In this document: one piece after another, positions 11,991 to 22,917 of the stretch
How the letters are laid out: every line of letters begins with the position of its first letter
Position numbering within the stretch: the first letter of the stretch is position 1
From: Brachypterus glaber
Taxonomy: Eukaryota > Arthropoda > Insecta > Coleoptera > Kateretidae
DNA: 64,000 nucleotides
Direction of reading: 5' to 3'
NCBI GenBank assembly: GCA_958510825.1
Contig: OY294047.1
Span: forward strand, 41,934,006-41,998,005
Translations under genes and position numbers: made by a program
The notes under the pieces: generated by a model
Databases searched by the model: none
What the model was told of the DNA's origin: nothing
Seen by the model: only the letters and a program-made list of their open reading frames with translations

Positions 11991-12345
11991 TTATTCTTTC
12001 TTCTACTCAAGTTTTTTAAACCCAATTTATGTTTTTGATAAACTTTATTAAAAGAAAAACGTAACTCGGTTAAGCTTCAAATTTAAAGCACAGCATCAAT
12101 CAAATTCATGTAGTACTTTTCAAGTTAACTGAAAAAATTACAGCTTCCAGGAAAATCCTGATATCTTCTAAACCAGAAGTAAAAATGTAAAAAAAATAAA
12201 AAAGAAAATATTCATTAAAACTGCGGCAATAATTTGATAAACAGTTGCAGTGGGGCACCATGCAAGTACTAGAAGATGGGGTAAAACATAGTTGTACATT
12301 ATTTGTTGTTAAAACGAAGAAAAAATATTAACCATTCTTAAAACT

Positions 12346-12877
12346 ATTGTTATGTAATATATCCATTTTTTCTCATTTTTAAAAACCTTTTTAAGCTTCA
12401 TAAGATTGCTAGATTTGGAAAAACATTTTCCTATTTAATTTTTAAAAATATTGCTTTATAAATGTGAAAATATGTCAGAACTTATGAATTTTTCTACAAT
12501 TTTTATGAAAACTCTGGGAAAAAGTGGTTACTGTAATAAATAATGGACTAAAATTTATTTGGTTTGGACTTTTTGCAGTATTTATAGTCCAAAAAATGAA
12601 TACCTATTTTTATGCTGTCTAATTAAGTGCTGGATATCTCTGAAAATTATATCTATCTATCTATCTATCTAAAAAAAAATATTGAATCTATTCATGTTAA
12701 AAATGCCACACTATATTAGGTATACACCTTTGTCAATGCTTGTTTACTTTACGAAAAATTAAATGAATGGTCTAATTTATTATAATAATTATTTACCATT
12801 TACTGACTGGTACAAATTAAAAAAAAAAATAAAAAAAAATGTTTTGTTATAACTTATTTTTTAAACTGATACCTATA
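12346..12877. other. No recognisable gene; (ATCT)n tract
   Basis: AT-rich with a five-unit ATCT microsatellite at about 12651-12670. Confidence 0.5.
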
Positions 12878-13664
12878 TAATAGTTATTTATAATATAAGG
12901 GCGAAAAGTTAAGTTTTTCGATTGAGTAGGTTTTTAGAAACCGAGGGCCGGCCGATAGGGCCGGCCCGAGGGTAACAAACCTACGAAATCGAAATTTTAC
13001 TTTTTGCCCGTGTATTATACAATATTTTTTATTCGATTGTTACTAATTATAATAAATTATTAAAATATACTTAATTTTAAAGTGCAAAGAATATTTCTTT
13101 TTACTGTCTTATTACTAATCTAGTTATCCATGACAAATTGCTGTCCAATCAAATCGCTACAAAAACAATTGAATCGTTTCTTTGATTGCGGTTTCATTTT
13201 CAAATTAAAAAAGCTATAGCTTGGTGATTAATTTCTGTTAAAATGTGTCTGTTGTGAAAATAATACTTGTGAAACCGTTCTATGAATATTATAAATATTG
13301 AAAGTGATTTTACAATTTAAATTTTGTGTTTTTAATTTATTTTAGTGGGTGAATACAGATTAATCAGTCGACATATATTTTGAGGTTATGTTATGGAATT
13401 TTTTTTATTTTGTATGGAAAAATGATTATAATAACTGAATCTGGTCAAAAAGAACGGTTAGTTCAAGACCAAGAGTGACCAAGAGGTCATATTTCTTTAT
13501 AAATATGACAGTACAGGCAAAGCATCTTCTTTTAAAAAGCTTAAAATAACAAGTTTTAGTTAGCGGGCGAAAAAACCCTTTTGGCCCTAGGGCCACAAAG
13601 TTCAACTTTTCGCCCGTAAAACATGAACAAAAAGTGTCTCTTTTAGAATCAATCGAATAAAAAA
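12878..13664 (+). repeat. Palindromic repeat family P2, copy 1
   Basis: About 787 bp, matching 59844-61019 along its length. It begins with a GC-centred hairpin: GGGCGAAAAGTTAA, CGATTGAGTAGGTTT, GGGCCGGCCGATAGGGCC, AAACCTACGAAATCG, TTTTTGCCCG. It ends with a second one, GCGGGCGAAAAAACC, GGCCCTAGGGCC, AACTTTTCGCCCG. The segments TTTTTTATTCGATTG near the start and CAATCGAATAAAAAA at the end are also inverted. No coding frame. Confidence 0.7.
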
Positions 13665-13746
13665 TTAATTTTATAACCATATTTTAAATTAATATTAAAT
13701 ATGAAATTTTCATGTTACTATAGTTAACTAGCTGAAAGTTGCAAAT

Positions 13747-14271
13747 AGTATATTAAAGTACTAGTTTCATAACATAAGTTTTTAGCGCACGAGTACAAGT
13801 TTAGAAAACCAGCCGCTTGCGGCGAGTTTTCTAAAGTACTAGTGCTCTAAAAACGTGTTATGAAACGAGTACTTTATACAATTTTTTCTATTTTGCTCTA
13901 AAATTTAAAAAAACTTACATTTAAATTGATGACTGATTTAGGGATTTTTGTTTTGGGTTGGCATTACAGTTTACAATATGTTTAAAATTCTAAGAACAAA
14001 TGATATTTTGATATATTTTACAGTCATCTCTTCTTTTTTCACTGCAATTAACCAGTCCACAATTTTAGCACGGTAAAAAATAACCCAAACACAAAATTTT
14101 GTAAAAAATTAAACTTTAAATCGACATTGACATTTGCAGGCCAAACAGTCAAGAGATAGGCTTTTGTATGTTGCCAAACCAACAGAAAAAAAAGTAGAGA
14201 CCTCTTATGGGCCTATAATCACACGCAAAATGCGTGTGATTATGAGCTTATAAGAGTCGCAAAATAGAAAA
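13747..14271 (+). repeat. Palindrome-core repeat P1, copy b
   Basis: A full-length (525 bp) member. The palindrome AGTATATTAAAGTACTAG...GCCGCTTGCGGC...AAGTACTAGTGC is followed by an AT-rich body with GAAGAGATGACTG (complement) and a terminal stretch with the short perfect palindrome ATAATCACACGCAAAATG, ending GAGTCGCAAAATAGAAAAA. Non-coding. Confidence 0.75.
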
Positions 14272-14694
14272 AAAAATATATGCACTAAGTAAGCGAACAG
14301 ATTGTTATTGAGAAAGTGGCGAAAATGTAATCATATAATGTTAAAACAAAAGACGAAGAGCAAATCTACATTTTTTTTTTAATTTCAAGATTAAATTATA
14401 CTTTTACTGGACTACTGCTGCAACAACGAACACGAAAAGTTTTAAATATGAGTAGTAAATTTTAGTGGAAAATCGGAAAAAAGTTTACTAACTGTTAGTC
14501 CATCGTAATATGGATAGCGTTTATCAAAAAGAAAGAATTTTACATTTGTGTAAAACAAATTGTGCAGCCAAAAAAAAATACTGTCCCCTATAATTCATAA
14601 AAAAGTTATATCAAATGAGTTTTTTTTATTTCATCGATTTTTTTTAGGTATTATTTTTTGCGGAAATAATGTATATCAAGTATAAATTTTACAT
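14272..14694. other. Unassigned AT-rich spacer
   Basis: No supported feature. Confidence 0.4.
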
Positions 14695-14696
14695 TA

Positions 14697-15654
14697 GGGT
14701 GATCCTAATTTTTTTTTATTTACTTAATCTTTTTTATTTGTCATGGTTAGAACGCCCTTAGAGTAAAAATTTATATAGCCAACCCCAAGTGGTACTTTTA
14801 GGGCCCTCAAATCCCCTAAAATCACCCAAATATCGATAAAATTCGTATAAAACCAGCCCTAGTGTTTGTAATTTTATAACATTTAAAAGCCTTGATATTT
14901 ATATTTTTTTCTTTTGAGTATCAAAATATACCTGCAAAATCTTAGCCTGATCAAAACTTTCTAACCCGTGCTAACAAGGCCCCGAAATTGCCTCTAAATT
15001 CCAAAAAAGTGAATTTTCTATTAATTTGTGCTACTGAGGAATTAAAAATATTAAATAAAAAAGGTTTTATGTCGCATTTTTTTATATATAAAACTATTTT
15101 AGTTATTTTAAAATATATAATCTACGCAATGATTATGGGTCTAAGCGCCATTTAACAATTATGTTAAAATTTTGCGATTTTTGTTAAAATGTTTATGTTA
15201 AATGGCGCTTAGACCGCAAACTCTTTGCGTAGATTATCGTAATATTTTTAAATAACTAAAATAGGTTTATATAGAAAAAAAAAAAGTGACATAAAAACTT
15301 TTTTGTTTAATATTTATAATCCGTCAGTGGCACAAATTAATAGAAGTTCGGAAGTTAGGGGTAATTTCAAGGCCTTGCTGGCACGGGTTAGAAATTTTTG
15401 ATCAGGCTAATATTTTGCAGGCTTATTTTGATACTTAAAAAGAAAAAATATAGATGTCAAGGTTTTTAAATTTTATAAAATTACAAGCACTAGAGCTAGT
15501 TTTATACGAATTTTATCGATATTTGCGTGATTTTAGGGTATTTAGGGCCCCAAAAGTACCCCTTAGGGTTGTCTCTATAAATTTTTACTCCAAGGACGTT
15601 CTTACCATGATAAATAGAAAAGATGAAGTAAATAAAGAATTTTTTGGGCCACCC
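14697..15654. mobile_element. TA-flanked giant fold-back, ~450 bp arms
   Basis: 958 bp bounded by TA (14695-14696 and 15655-15656). Ends are GGGTGATCC and, on the complement, GGGTGGCCC. Arms pair through TTTATTTACTTAATC / GATGAAGTAAATAAA, GGTACTTTTAGGGCCC, GATATTTATATTTTTTTC, CCCGTGCTAACAAGG and ATCTACGCAA up to the centre near 15180, where CTAAGCGCCATTTAAC faces GTTAAATGGCGCTTAG. Almost the whole element is arm. No transposase. Confidence 0.8.
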
Positions 15655-15709
15655 TATTACAATAATAATTATACTGCTCTACAAAAAATTTTTTTTTAAT
15701 TGCCGGGGA

Positions 15710-16665
15710 GCTTTTGATGCGCTGATTTCAGAACCTTTTTCCGTTTTTCTCGATCAGCTCGCATTTTTGAGATATAGATCACAGTGTTTTTTTTTTGCCT
15801 GTAGTTATAGTAAAAAATAAATAATTTAGGTCTTATTATTTTTTTTTTGTCGTGGATATATTCTCTATTAGTGGGGCTCTAAGCCAAAAAAAAAACGGAT
15901 TTAAAATATCTTTCTTCGTTGGTTTTTAATAGGCTTCTAAAATCAAAAAATTAGTTTATTTCGCATTTTTTCGACATCTTTTGATAAAATTTTTATATAA
16001 ATACTAAGGATAAGAAGAATTTTTATATGCAATACTAACACAAATGTGCGGTTTATAAAAAAAAATAGATTTAATCCAGTGACGTAGATTTTCCCGGGGG
16101 TTATCGAGAAAAAAACACAAAAATATTTTATTTATTTTTTGAAGAGCAACACAATAAATTAAATTTATTATGAAAAAAAAAACAAAACGAAAAATTAAAA
16201 AAAAAACTTTTTCTCCTTACTTTAAAACATTAAAATAACATTAAATTAATCAAAATATTGTTGTTCTGCTTCAAATAACTCGCTGTAAAATCTCCGTTAC
16301 TGCATTAAATCTAAAACTTTTTTTATTTATATAAATCTCACATGTGTGTTGTTGTTGCCTATAAAAATCAGAGCCAAATCTTTAGTATTTATATAAAATT
16401 TTTATGAAAACCTAGCAAAAAAATACAAAAAAATTTAATTTTTTAAATTTAAAAGCCTATGAAACGAATAAAGATTTTGAAATGCGCTTTTTTTGGCTTA
16501 GAGCTCTATTAATAGAGATCCAATTCACCTCAAAAAGAAAACTAATTAAACCTTAATTTTTTTTACTACAATTATAAGAAAAAAAAATACTGTGGGTTAT
16601 ATCTCAAAAAAACGAGCTGATCGAGAAAAACGAAAAAGGGTTTCGAAATCAGCGCATCAAATATA
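15710..16665. mobile_element. Fold-back element with ~370 bp arms
   Basis: The left arm TTGATGCGCTGATTTCAG, CGATCAGCTCG, GAGATATAGATCACAG, CTCTAAGCCAAAAAA pairs with TTTTTTGGCTTAGAG, GGTTATATCTCA, CGAGCTGATCG, GAAATCAGCGCATCAA on the right. Pairing continues inwards to about 16080/16330. It follows the previous fold-back after about 55 bp. Confidence 0.75.
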
Positions 16666-16799
16666 GCCAGATGCAACTAAAATGGTGTCGGCAAATTTTA
16701 GAGTGTTAAGCAGTGTTATTAATACAATAGTTTCGAATTTTACGAAATCGCCAAAAAAAGTCCTAGACAAAGAATTCTTGGATACATATATAATTACTA

Positions 16800-16940
16800 T
16801 TATTATTATTATGAGTTTCATTAAAAAAATTGAAAATATCCGTCTGTCCGTCTGTCTGATGTCACGTTTTTTGTCAACTATAATTTAAGTCTCTATATCA
16901 AAGCGCTATTAAAATATCGTAGTGTAAAGTTGTTTTGCAA
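16800..16940 (+). repeat. 'GTCTGTC / AACTCAAGAACG' family, copy 2
   Basis: TTGAAAATATCCGTCTGTCC, GTCTGTCTGATGTCACG, TTTTTTGTCAACTATAA. Very close to the copy at 28795-29050 at this end, then diverged. Confidence 0.55.
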
Positions 16941-17442
16941 GCGACCTGCACCATTATTACGACTTTAGGTATCTTTATTTAATATAGCAACTACGTCATG
17001 ATTAAATGATTAAATGTAAACTTTTGACCACTCCGACCAGCCCAATAATTAATCTTTCGAAAATTGGTCAAACTTTAACGATATCCAACTGGACTTAGTC
17101 AGTGTTGGGTTAAGGAAAACTCACGTCTGGCAAATTAACCAATTAGGACCTCAGCTGTCTCCTTTTGTCAATAAAATCATTAGCCCAAATTTAGTGGTTA
17201 GTTACAGTCCGCAATAAATTCAAACAAAATTTCATTTCGTCAAGAAAGTCAAAACCATTTAGTTAATTTAGAGCTGATAAACTCTCATGGTGCTTCAGCC
17301 TTTAGGAACATTTTTTTATTATTATTGAAATTTAGTGCCCTCGCTATAAATTTTGATAAAAAGAATGATTTTAAGATGGGGAAGGGTGGTTATGTTAATA
17401 CGCACTCAAGCCTGAAGTGCCACGAGTTAGTGTACTGTCTTA
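16941..17442. other. No recognisable gene
   Basis: Mixed sequence without a supported frame or repeat. Confidence 0.35.
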
Positions 17443-18049
17443 TACAGAGCGTATCAAACGTCCCCCACTTTAACTTTTGAACGATTTAAGATATCAATTT
17501 GAAATTTAAAATGCTTAAATAAAATGAGCCATGAATTTTTTGGTTTATATTTTATGTTTAGGGGACACAGTGATGGAAGGGGGGCAAGGGGAAACATTTG
17601 TTAAATAGGAAGGGGGGTCGTGTAATACATCGTTTTAAAGCATAAAAAAATTCTCTATTTGTCCATATATTTTTTTATTTTTTCGGAGAAATTTTTGGGG
17701 GTTATTTTAAACCCCACAGAAATGGGAATTTTCGTAAAAATTTATTTAAAAAAATCAATTTTAAAAAATGGTTTATTTCATTATTCAAATAAGTCAGTTA
17801 TACTTTCAAATTAATTTTGAATAATATAAATAAAAATTTACAAAAAAAAAATAAAATTTTACATTAAAAAATTAAAAAAAAATTATGGTCTAATATAGAA
17901 TTTTATGAGCTTTATATTGATGTATCACATAACCCCCCTTTCCGTTTAAAAAAATGTTCTCCTCTACCCCCCTGTCTCAATTTTGGTGGAGGTCATTTTG
18001 AACATATTCTTTAGCATGCTTCATACATTGAACGCGAGTTTGTTAAAAA

Positions 18050-18240
18050 TAATGCGTTTCTTCATCTTTTAGAGTTCATTAAACACAGGACAGACATATC
18101 AAGACTTCTTGCCACGATACTAATGCTTGTTCCAGATTATTCTTCAAAAGTCTAAATGACAGCTTCTTCATTATCAACAGTTTTTGCATTTCGCGAAGTG
18201 TCTCCAACCACTTTTCTGTTTGCGTTTAAACTTCCAAAAT
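18050..18240 (-). pseudogene. Decayed transposase helix-turn-helix fragment
   Basis: On the minus strand a frame reads NRKVVGDTSRNAKTVDNEEA, then FEE, SGTSISIVARSLDMSV and further short pieces, broken by stops (after EAV-I, after FEE, after SKR). The spacing of 'V..F.E..GTSI..VARSLDMS' resembles the DNA-binding helix-turn-helix at the N terminus of mariner/IS630-type transposases. It sits inside an element with mariner-like ends, which supports the reading. No DDE/D catalytic region is seen. Non-functional. The family assignment is inference from a short motif. Confidence 0.4.
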
Positions 18241-18439
18241 TCCTTGCCCTCCAATCTTAAAATTACATTCTAGCTAGAATGTTCTCTTTTCGGAACACCG
18301 ATAAAAAATTTTCCTATGTTCATTACTTTGAAATAAATAAATAAAATTCAGTTATTGTATTTTTATTTTATTAATTTGTATTAAGAATTTATAGCCAGTA
18401 AATCAATTAAAAGATCTGAGTTTCTAATAAAAAAAAACA

Positions 18440-18535
18440 CTACATTCAGCGCGCTGAATGGAGTTGCAGCGGCAGTTTGTTGCTGCCTTCTAAGACGGGT
18501 ATCATAAAACCACCGCCGGATGGAGTGACCCTATA
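18440..18535 (+). repeat. GC-rich block ending CCGCCGGATGGAGTGACC, copy 2
   Basis: CAGCGCGCTGAATGG, GCAGCGGCAGTTTGTTGCTG, then CCACCGCCGGATGGAGTGACC-type end at about 18526. Related to 11908-11990 and 19505-19635 only over the last 20-30 bp and in overall composition. Confidence 0.45.
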
Positions 18536-19439
18536 AAAATAGAATATTTGAAAGCCTCTGTCGGTTTTGTCAAAATATAATAACCTAAAAAGATTCTAAA
18601 GTTGAAAGTCTTAAACAATGCACGAGTCAACCATTGAAATGCAACCATAGTTACTAATAAGTAGGGAAAAACTAATTTTTAGGTAATTTTACATCAGCAA
18701 CAGGATTGGTCAGATTAAATAGCTTCCTTTTTAATTAGTATTGAAGATGGATTTTTTTTTTAATTTTTTTCATATTTTCCAGAGGGTTTTTAATATACCC
18801 TCAAATTTCGGTACGCGAGTTCTGGAACAGGCTGTATATACCAAAAAAGTATTTGGATTATATTATTTAAGCGTTTTAAATTTCAAGTTGATATCTTAAG
18901 TCGTTCAAAGGTTAAAGGGGGGAGGCGGACTTTTGACATGCTCTGAAGAATTCTTCTTTAAATTTTGAATTGCTTAAGATATGAACTTAAAATTTTAATG
19001 TATGTATGTAAATATCATAATCCAAATTATTTTTACATTTATACTGTTAAACTAATTAAAAAAAAAATTTAAAAAAACGCATTTTTTAGCAAAAAAATAG
19101 AATCTAACGCATTAAAAAATAAAAATTTAAAATAATATGATAATGTGTAAGATAATTTAATAAGCTATGAAATGATGTATAGTACCTCCTCTTTTCATTA
19201 AAAAAAAAAAAACCTTCTCCCCTCATACCACGTAAAAATTTTAAATGTACAAAATTATACGAAAAATTATTTGGGTTATGTTATTCGTTTGTTTCAAATT
19301 TTAAGTTGATGTGTTAAGTGGTTCAAAAGTTAAAGGGGGCGGACTTTTGACACGCACTGTATATTATAGCTCGTTAACGAATTCATACACTGAAAATTTG
19401 TAATTTTTTTTAATAATATCTAAGCCATAATAAATATTT

Positions 19440-19487
19440 TCTACTCTACTCTACTCTACTCTATTCTATTCTATTCTGTTCTATTCT
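19440..19487 (+). repeat. (CTACT/CTATT)n pentanucleotide repeat
   Basis: Four CTACT units grade into CTATT and CTGTT variants. Confidence 0.85.
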
Positions 19488-19504
19488 AATCCGTAGATAC
19501 TCCC

Positions 19505-19635
19505 TTTACCTTTTTGTGTTGTTACCGTTGCCATGCCAAAGGCAACGGCCTCGGGAACGGCGTGTTTCATTTGTTTAAAAGTTGTCTGTACCGTTCAACG
19601 GCGGTTGTTGGATGAAGTGACCCCAATAAATATCG
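19505..19635 (+). repeat. GC-rich block ending GGATGAAGTGACCCC, copy 3
   Basis: TTACCGTTGCCATGCC, GGCAACGGCCTCGGGAACGG, CAACGGCGGTTGTTGGATG, AAGTGACCCCAATAAA. The inner GTTGCC / GGCAAC pair can form a small hairpin. Same terminal motif as the blocks near 11980 and 18526. Confidence 0.45.
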
Positions 19636-19888
19636 TTTGGACTTTTCAAGGGTTCATTTTCGCATGGAACGCAGCGAAACCAATTCTGATTAATATACCA
19701 ACTTAAATGACCTAATTTCTCTAATGGTCAAACTTGTAAGCTGTTATAATACCTGGGTTAGAGTATAATAAGAAGTTTGACAAATTAATTTGTATTTACT
19801 GTTGTAAAGTCAATATTTTACAAATAAAGTAATTAATGTAATTTATGGAGGTTCAGGTCTTTTAAGACTTAAGACTACTAAGTATATA

Positions 19889-20985
19889 ATATGTTTTATC
19901 CAATACATACAGATAATAAGACAATTACCAGATTTATTTTAAATAGATAAACTCAATAATAACCCCCGCGTGACTTTTACTTTATTGAGTGGATAATTGT
20001 TTATTTTACCCACTCAACTGTCACTTGTCAAATTATTTTTTTGTAAATGTCATTAAAATTTTTAATAAAAATATGAATTCCTAAGCTATTTATTGGATAA
20101 AACCTTGTATGGCACTCATGGGTAAACCGATCTTGCCCTCTCGAAAATTAACCTCCCAGGTAGCAAAATAACATGACATTCACGTGAAAGCCACGTTAAT
20201 ATGTGACGTGATGTTAAGATTGTAGTCTTATTTAACAAGAATGTAGCATGGTGGGGATGTCCTAAGTCCGCCCCTAATAACATCACACATTGACATCCCG
20301 AAAATAACGTGTTTGTGACATCATAAATCCACATTCCTGTGCTGTTATATCTAATATCTTATGGATCCCGTTACTGGTACTTTAATATTTAAAATCCTAG
20401 GATATTAGCTTTTTTTAAATAAAACCATTAAACACGCTATAACCCTATAAAAAACGGATTTAAAATCAATCAGTAATTGAAACAATCACAGATTGAAACA
20501 GATAGATTCTAAATACGAAATTGCAGATTAAGCGGAGAATATATTTCTTTAATCCGTGTCCGTGGTCTTGAGATTCTCAAGTTGAGAAGCCCGGCAGAGC
20601 CCCCTATCCATTGGAAATCGTATAATGTGTATACAATTTCCTTATAATAATTTACTCTATCAACATCATCTTATATCGATATTTTTGCTTCGAACGTCGG
20701 TGAGAAGCAAAATAACATGTCATTCACGTGAAAGCCACGTTAATATGTGACATGCGATATATTCACAGCGTTGCTAAATATTACGTTGCAAATGTGATGT
20801 TAAATACATGTTATTTTTCAATATTATGTGATGTTATGATTTAGTTTAAAAATACACCCAAAAGTGATGTTAATTTCTTGTAATATAACATCCCTTGCTA
20901 CCAGGTCTGCTTGGCTTACGCCTCGCAGGTTAATTTTCTCATGGGCAATATCTTACTTTACCCACTAGTACCATAAATAACTATT
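19889..20985 (+). repeat. Palindromic repeat family P3, copy 2 (interrupted)
   Basis: Same repeat as 3741-4204. The palindrome arms CTCATGGGTAAACCG / CTCGAAAATTAACCT (20116-20154) and AGGTTAATTTTCTCATGGGC (20927-20946) are separated by a 750 bp element (20156-20905) and by the GC-rich centre CTGCTTGGCTTACGCCTCGC, which copy 1 lacks. This copy is free of the 151 bp insertion of copy 1. Confidence 0.7.
20156..20905. mobile_element. 750 bp inverted-repeat element (CCAGGTAGCAA ends)
   Basis: Left end CCAGGTAGCAAAATAACATG; right end, on the complement, CCTGGTAGCAAGGGATGTTA. A second copy of the left subterminal sequence (AGCAAAATAACATG, CATTCACGTGAAAGCC) lies inside at about 20706-20745. Many dispersed ACATNAC/GTGATGTTA motifs fill the element. 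The P3 copy at 3741-4204 gives an uninserted context. No coding frame. Confidence 0.7.
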
Positions 20986-21094
20986 ACCTAAAAGCAAAAA
21001 AAAACGTACTAACAGTGCGTTGTGACGTCAGCAGCATGCCGAGATGGAAGGACAACTATAATTACCTTAGATGACGTTACAAATCTACAAGTTC

Positions 21095-21250
21095 TGTGTA
21101 CCTAAAAAGTAAAAAATAAAAAATATTTAAGTCGGTGCCAATTTCACAGGAAACAATAATAAAATAAGAAAAAAATAATTGTTAGTAATTAGTTTAGGGA
21201 ATGGTGAAATTGATTTAAGTATTTTTTATTTTTTACTTTTTAGAGATAGA
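21095..21250. repeat. Short inverted repeat, CTAAAAAGTAAAAAAT arms
   Basis: CTAAAAAGTAAAAAATAAAA at about 21102 faces TTTTTATTTTTTACTTTTTA at about 21224, with AATATTTAAGTC / ATTTAAGTATTT next to them. The arms are low-complexity, so significance is modest. Confidence 0.45.
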
Positions 21251-21303
21251 AGTCGGTTCATTTTTTTTTTTGCGAAAAGTGTTTTAATCTAAAGTTTAAT
21301 ATA

Positions 21304-22153
21304 CAGTGCGTGCATTAAGTCTGGAATCACCCGATTAACTTTTTAGTTACAAGTAAAACACAAAAACCCTCGGATAGGTCGATTTTTATTTTTAATTTTG
21401 CAAATTATGGTGTAATAAAAGTTATTAAAATTTGCCCCCCTTGCACCCTCACCACCCAAATTTTTTTTTCAAATAGCAACCTACCCCTTGTGACACTTCG
21501 TTGGGAAGGTAATTTAATAAGCTTTCCAACGGTGTATAATAAAGCCTAATTTGGTAAAGGGCTAATGATAAAATGCACAATTTAGTTTATTATAAAGACA
21601 TGTAAAGTATAACTTTAGTTCACTATAAATGTTCAAATTGATGTCCTTCAGCTCTTTGACAGTGGACAGTAAAAAAAGGGGATTAAAATCGATTAAATAG
21701 TAAACATAAAATTGGTCAATAAAAAGAAAAAAAATTGCATTTTTCAACAGGGTATAAAATATTACAATAAGTTTAAAACAACCTTATTTAGATTCTCAGG
21801 AAGGTGCCAAGTAGGAAATAGGGCAACAATTACCATATTATGCGTAATATTTCACACAAACAATGTTTAATTAAAACATGCGTTTTTTCAAAGACCCTTT
21901 AACAAATTAGGCTTTATCATACACTGTTGGAAAGCTTATTAAATTACCTTTCCAATGATGTATCACAAGGGGTAGGTTGCTATTTGAAAAATAAAGTTGG
22001 GGGGTGAGGGTGCAAGGGGGTGCCAATTTTGATAACTTTTTTTAGACCAAAATTTGCAAAATTAAAAATATAAATCGACCTGTCTGAGGATTTTTGTATT
22101 TTACTTGTAACTAAAAAGTTATTCGGGTGATTCCAGACTTAATGCACGCACTG
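21304..22153. mobile_element. TA-flanked fold-back, CAGTGCGTGCATTAAGTC ends
   Basis: 850 bp between TA dinucleotides (21302-21303 and 22154-22155). Ends CAGTGCGTGCATTAAGTCTG are followed on both sides by GGAATCACCCGA / TCGGGTGATTCC, AACTTTTTAGTTACAAGTAA, a C-rich block (CCCTTGCACCCTCACC) and CAACCTACCCCTTGTG; arms are about 275 bp. CAGT ends with TA flanks are typical of Tc1/mariner-derived non-autonomous elements. No transposase. Confidence 0.8.
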
Positions 22154-22391
22154 TATTATAACTACGTAATATTAATAACGGAAAATTATATTCAGAGTGT
22201 CTGTAATTAAAACGATACTCGCAGCAAAACGTTAAATTAAATTTTACTATTTGTAATTTGTGAGCCTCCTTTGACAAGCCGTGTGTTATGAACACTGTAT
22301 TAGGGTATTTTAAAAAACAAGAAGTATTTAATAAAAGTCCTCCCTTATGTCGTAAAAAATACAAATCTAATAACATAGACCAACGAAAAAT

Positions 22392-22917
22392 TGTATATTA
22401 AAGTACTATTTTCATAAAATATCATACGTTTTTAGCGAACGAGTACAAGTTTAGAAAACGAGCCGCTTGCGGCGAGTTTTCTCAACTACTAGAGGACTAA
22501 TAACGTGTTATGAAACGAGTGCCTTACACAATTTTTTCTATTTTGCTCTAAAATTAAAAAAAAACTTACATTTAAATTGATGACTGATTTAGGGATTTTT
22601 GTTTCGGGTTGGCATTGCAGTTTTCGCCATGTTTAAAATTCTAAGAACGAATATTATTTTGATATATTTTATAGTCATTTCCTTTCTTTTTCACTGCAAG
22701 TAACCAAGCCACAATTTTAACAGGGTAAAAAATAACTTAAACACAAAATTTTGTAGAAAATTAAACTTTAAAGCGACATTTGCACGGAAACCGTCAAACG
22801 ATAGGCTTTTGTCTGTTGCCAACCCAAAAGAAAAAAAAGTAGAGACCTCTTATAGGCCTATAAGAACACGCAAAAAGAGTGTGATTATGAGCTTATAAGA
22901 GTCGCAAAATAGAAAAA
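22392..22917 (+). repeat. Palindrome-core repeat P1, copy c
   Basis: Full-length copy: TGTATATTAAAGTACTA, GAGCCGCTTGCGGCGAG, AACGTGTTATGAAACGAG, then the shared AT-rich body to GTCGCAAAATAGAAAAAA. In the second arm GTGCTCTAAAAACG has become AGGACTAATAACG, so the palindrome is eroding. Confidence 0.75.

Larger units (their letters stand above)
11570..12345. mobile_element. Fold-back element with ~250 bp arms
   Basis: The left arm AAGAATGATTAAA, AATGTACAACTATGTTT, CTACCCCATCTTCTAG, GATATCAGGGTTTTCCTG pairs with the right arm CAGGAAAATCCTGATATC, CTAGAAGATGGGGTA, AAACATAGTTGTACATT, AACCATTCTT. The loop (about 11850-12090) contains a 27 bp tandem duplication and a GC-rich block. No transposase. 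Confidence 0.75.
17445..19359. mobile_element. Mariner-like relic (CAGTGCGTGTCAAAAGTC ends), possibly two elements
   Basis: Outer ends are CAGAGCGTATCAAACGTC (left) and, on the complement, CAGTGCGTGTCAAAAGTC (right), each next to TA and followed by the shared CTTTAACTTTTGAAC. A second right-type end lies inside at about 18876-18947, so the region is probably two elements side by side or one with an internal duplication. C-rich subterminal blocks near 17935-17980 and 19190-19225 match 2825-2880. Broken remains of a helix-turn-helix frame lie at 18050-18240. Confidence 0.6.

Noticed and set aside
16682..16888. 68-codon + frame at 16.7 kb
   Set aside because: Covers the start of the dispersed GTCTGTC family; the same translation recurs with the repeat.
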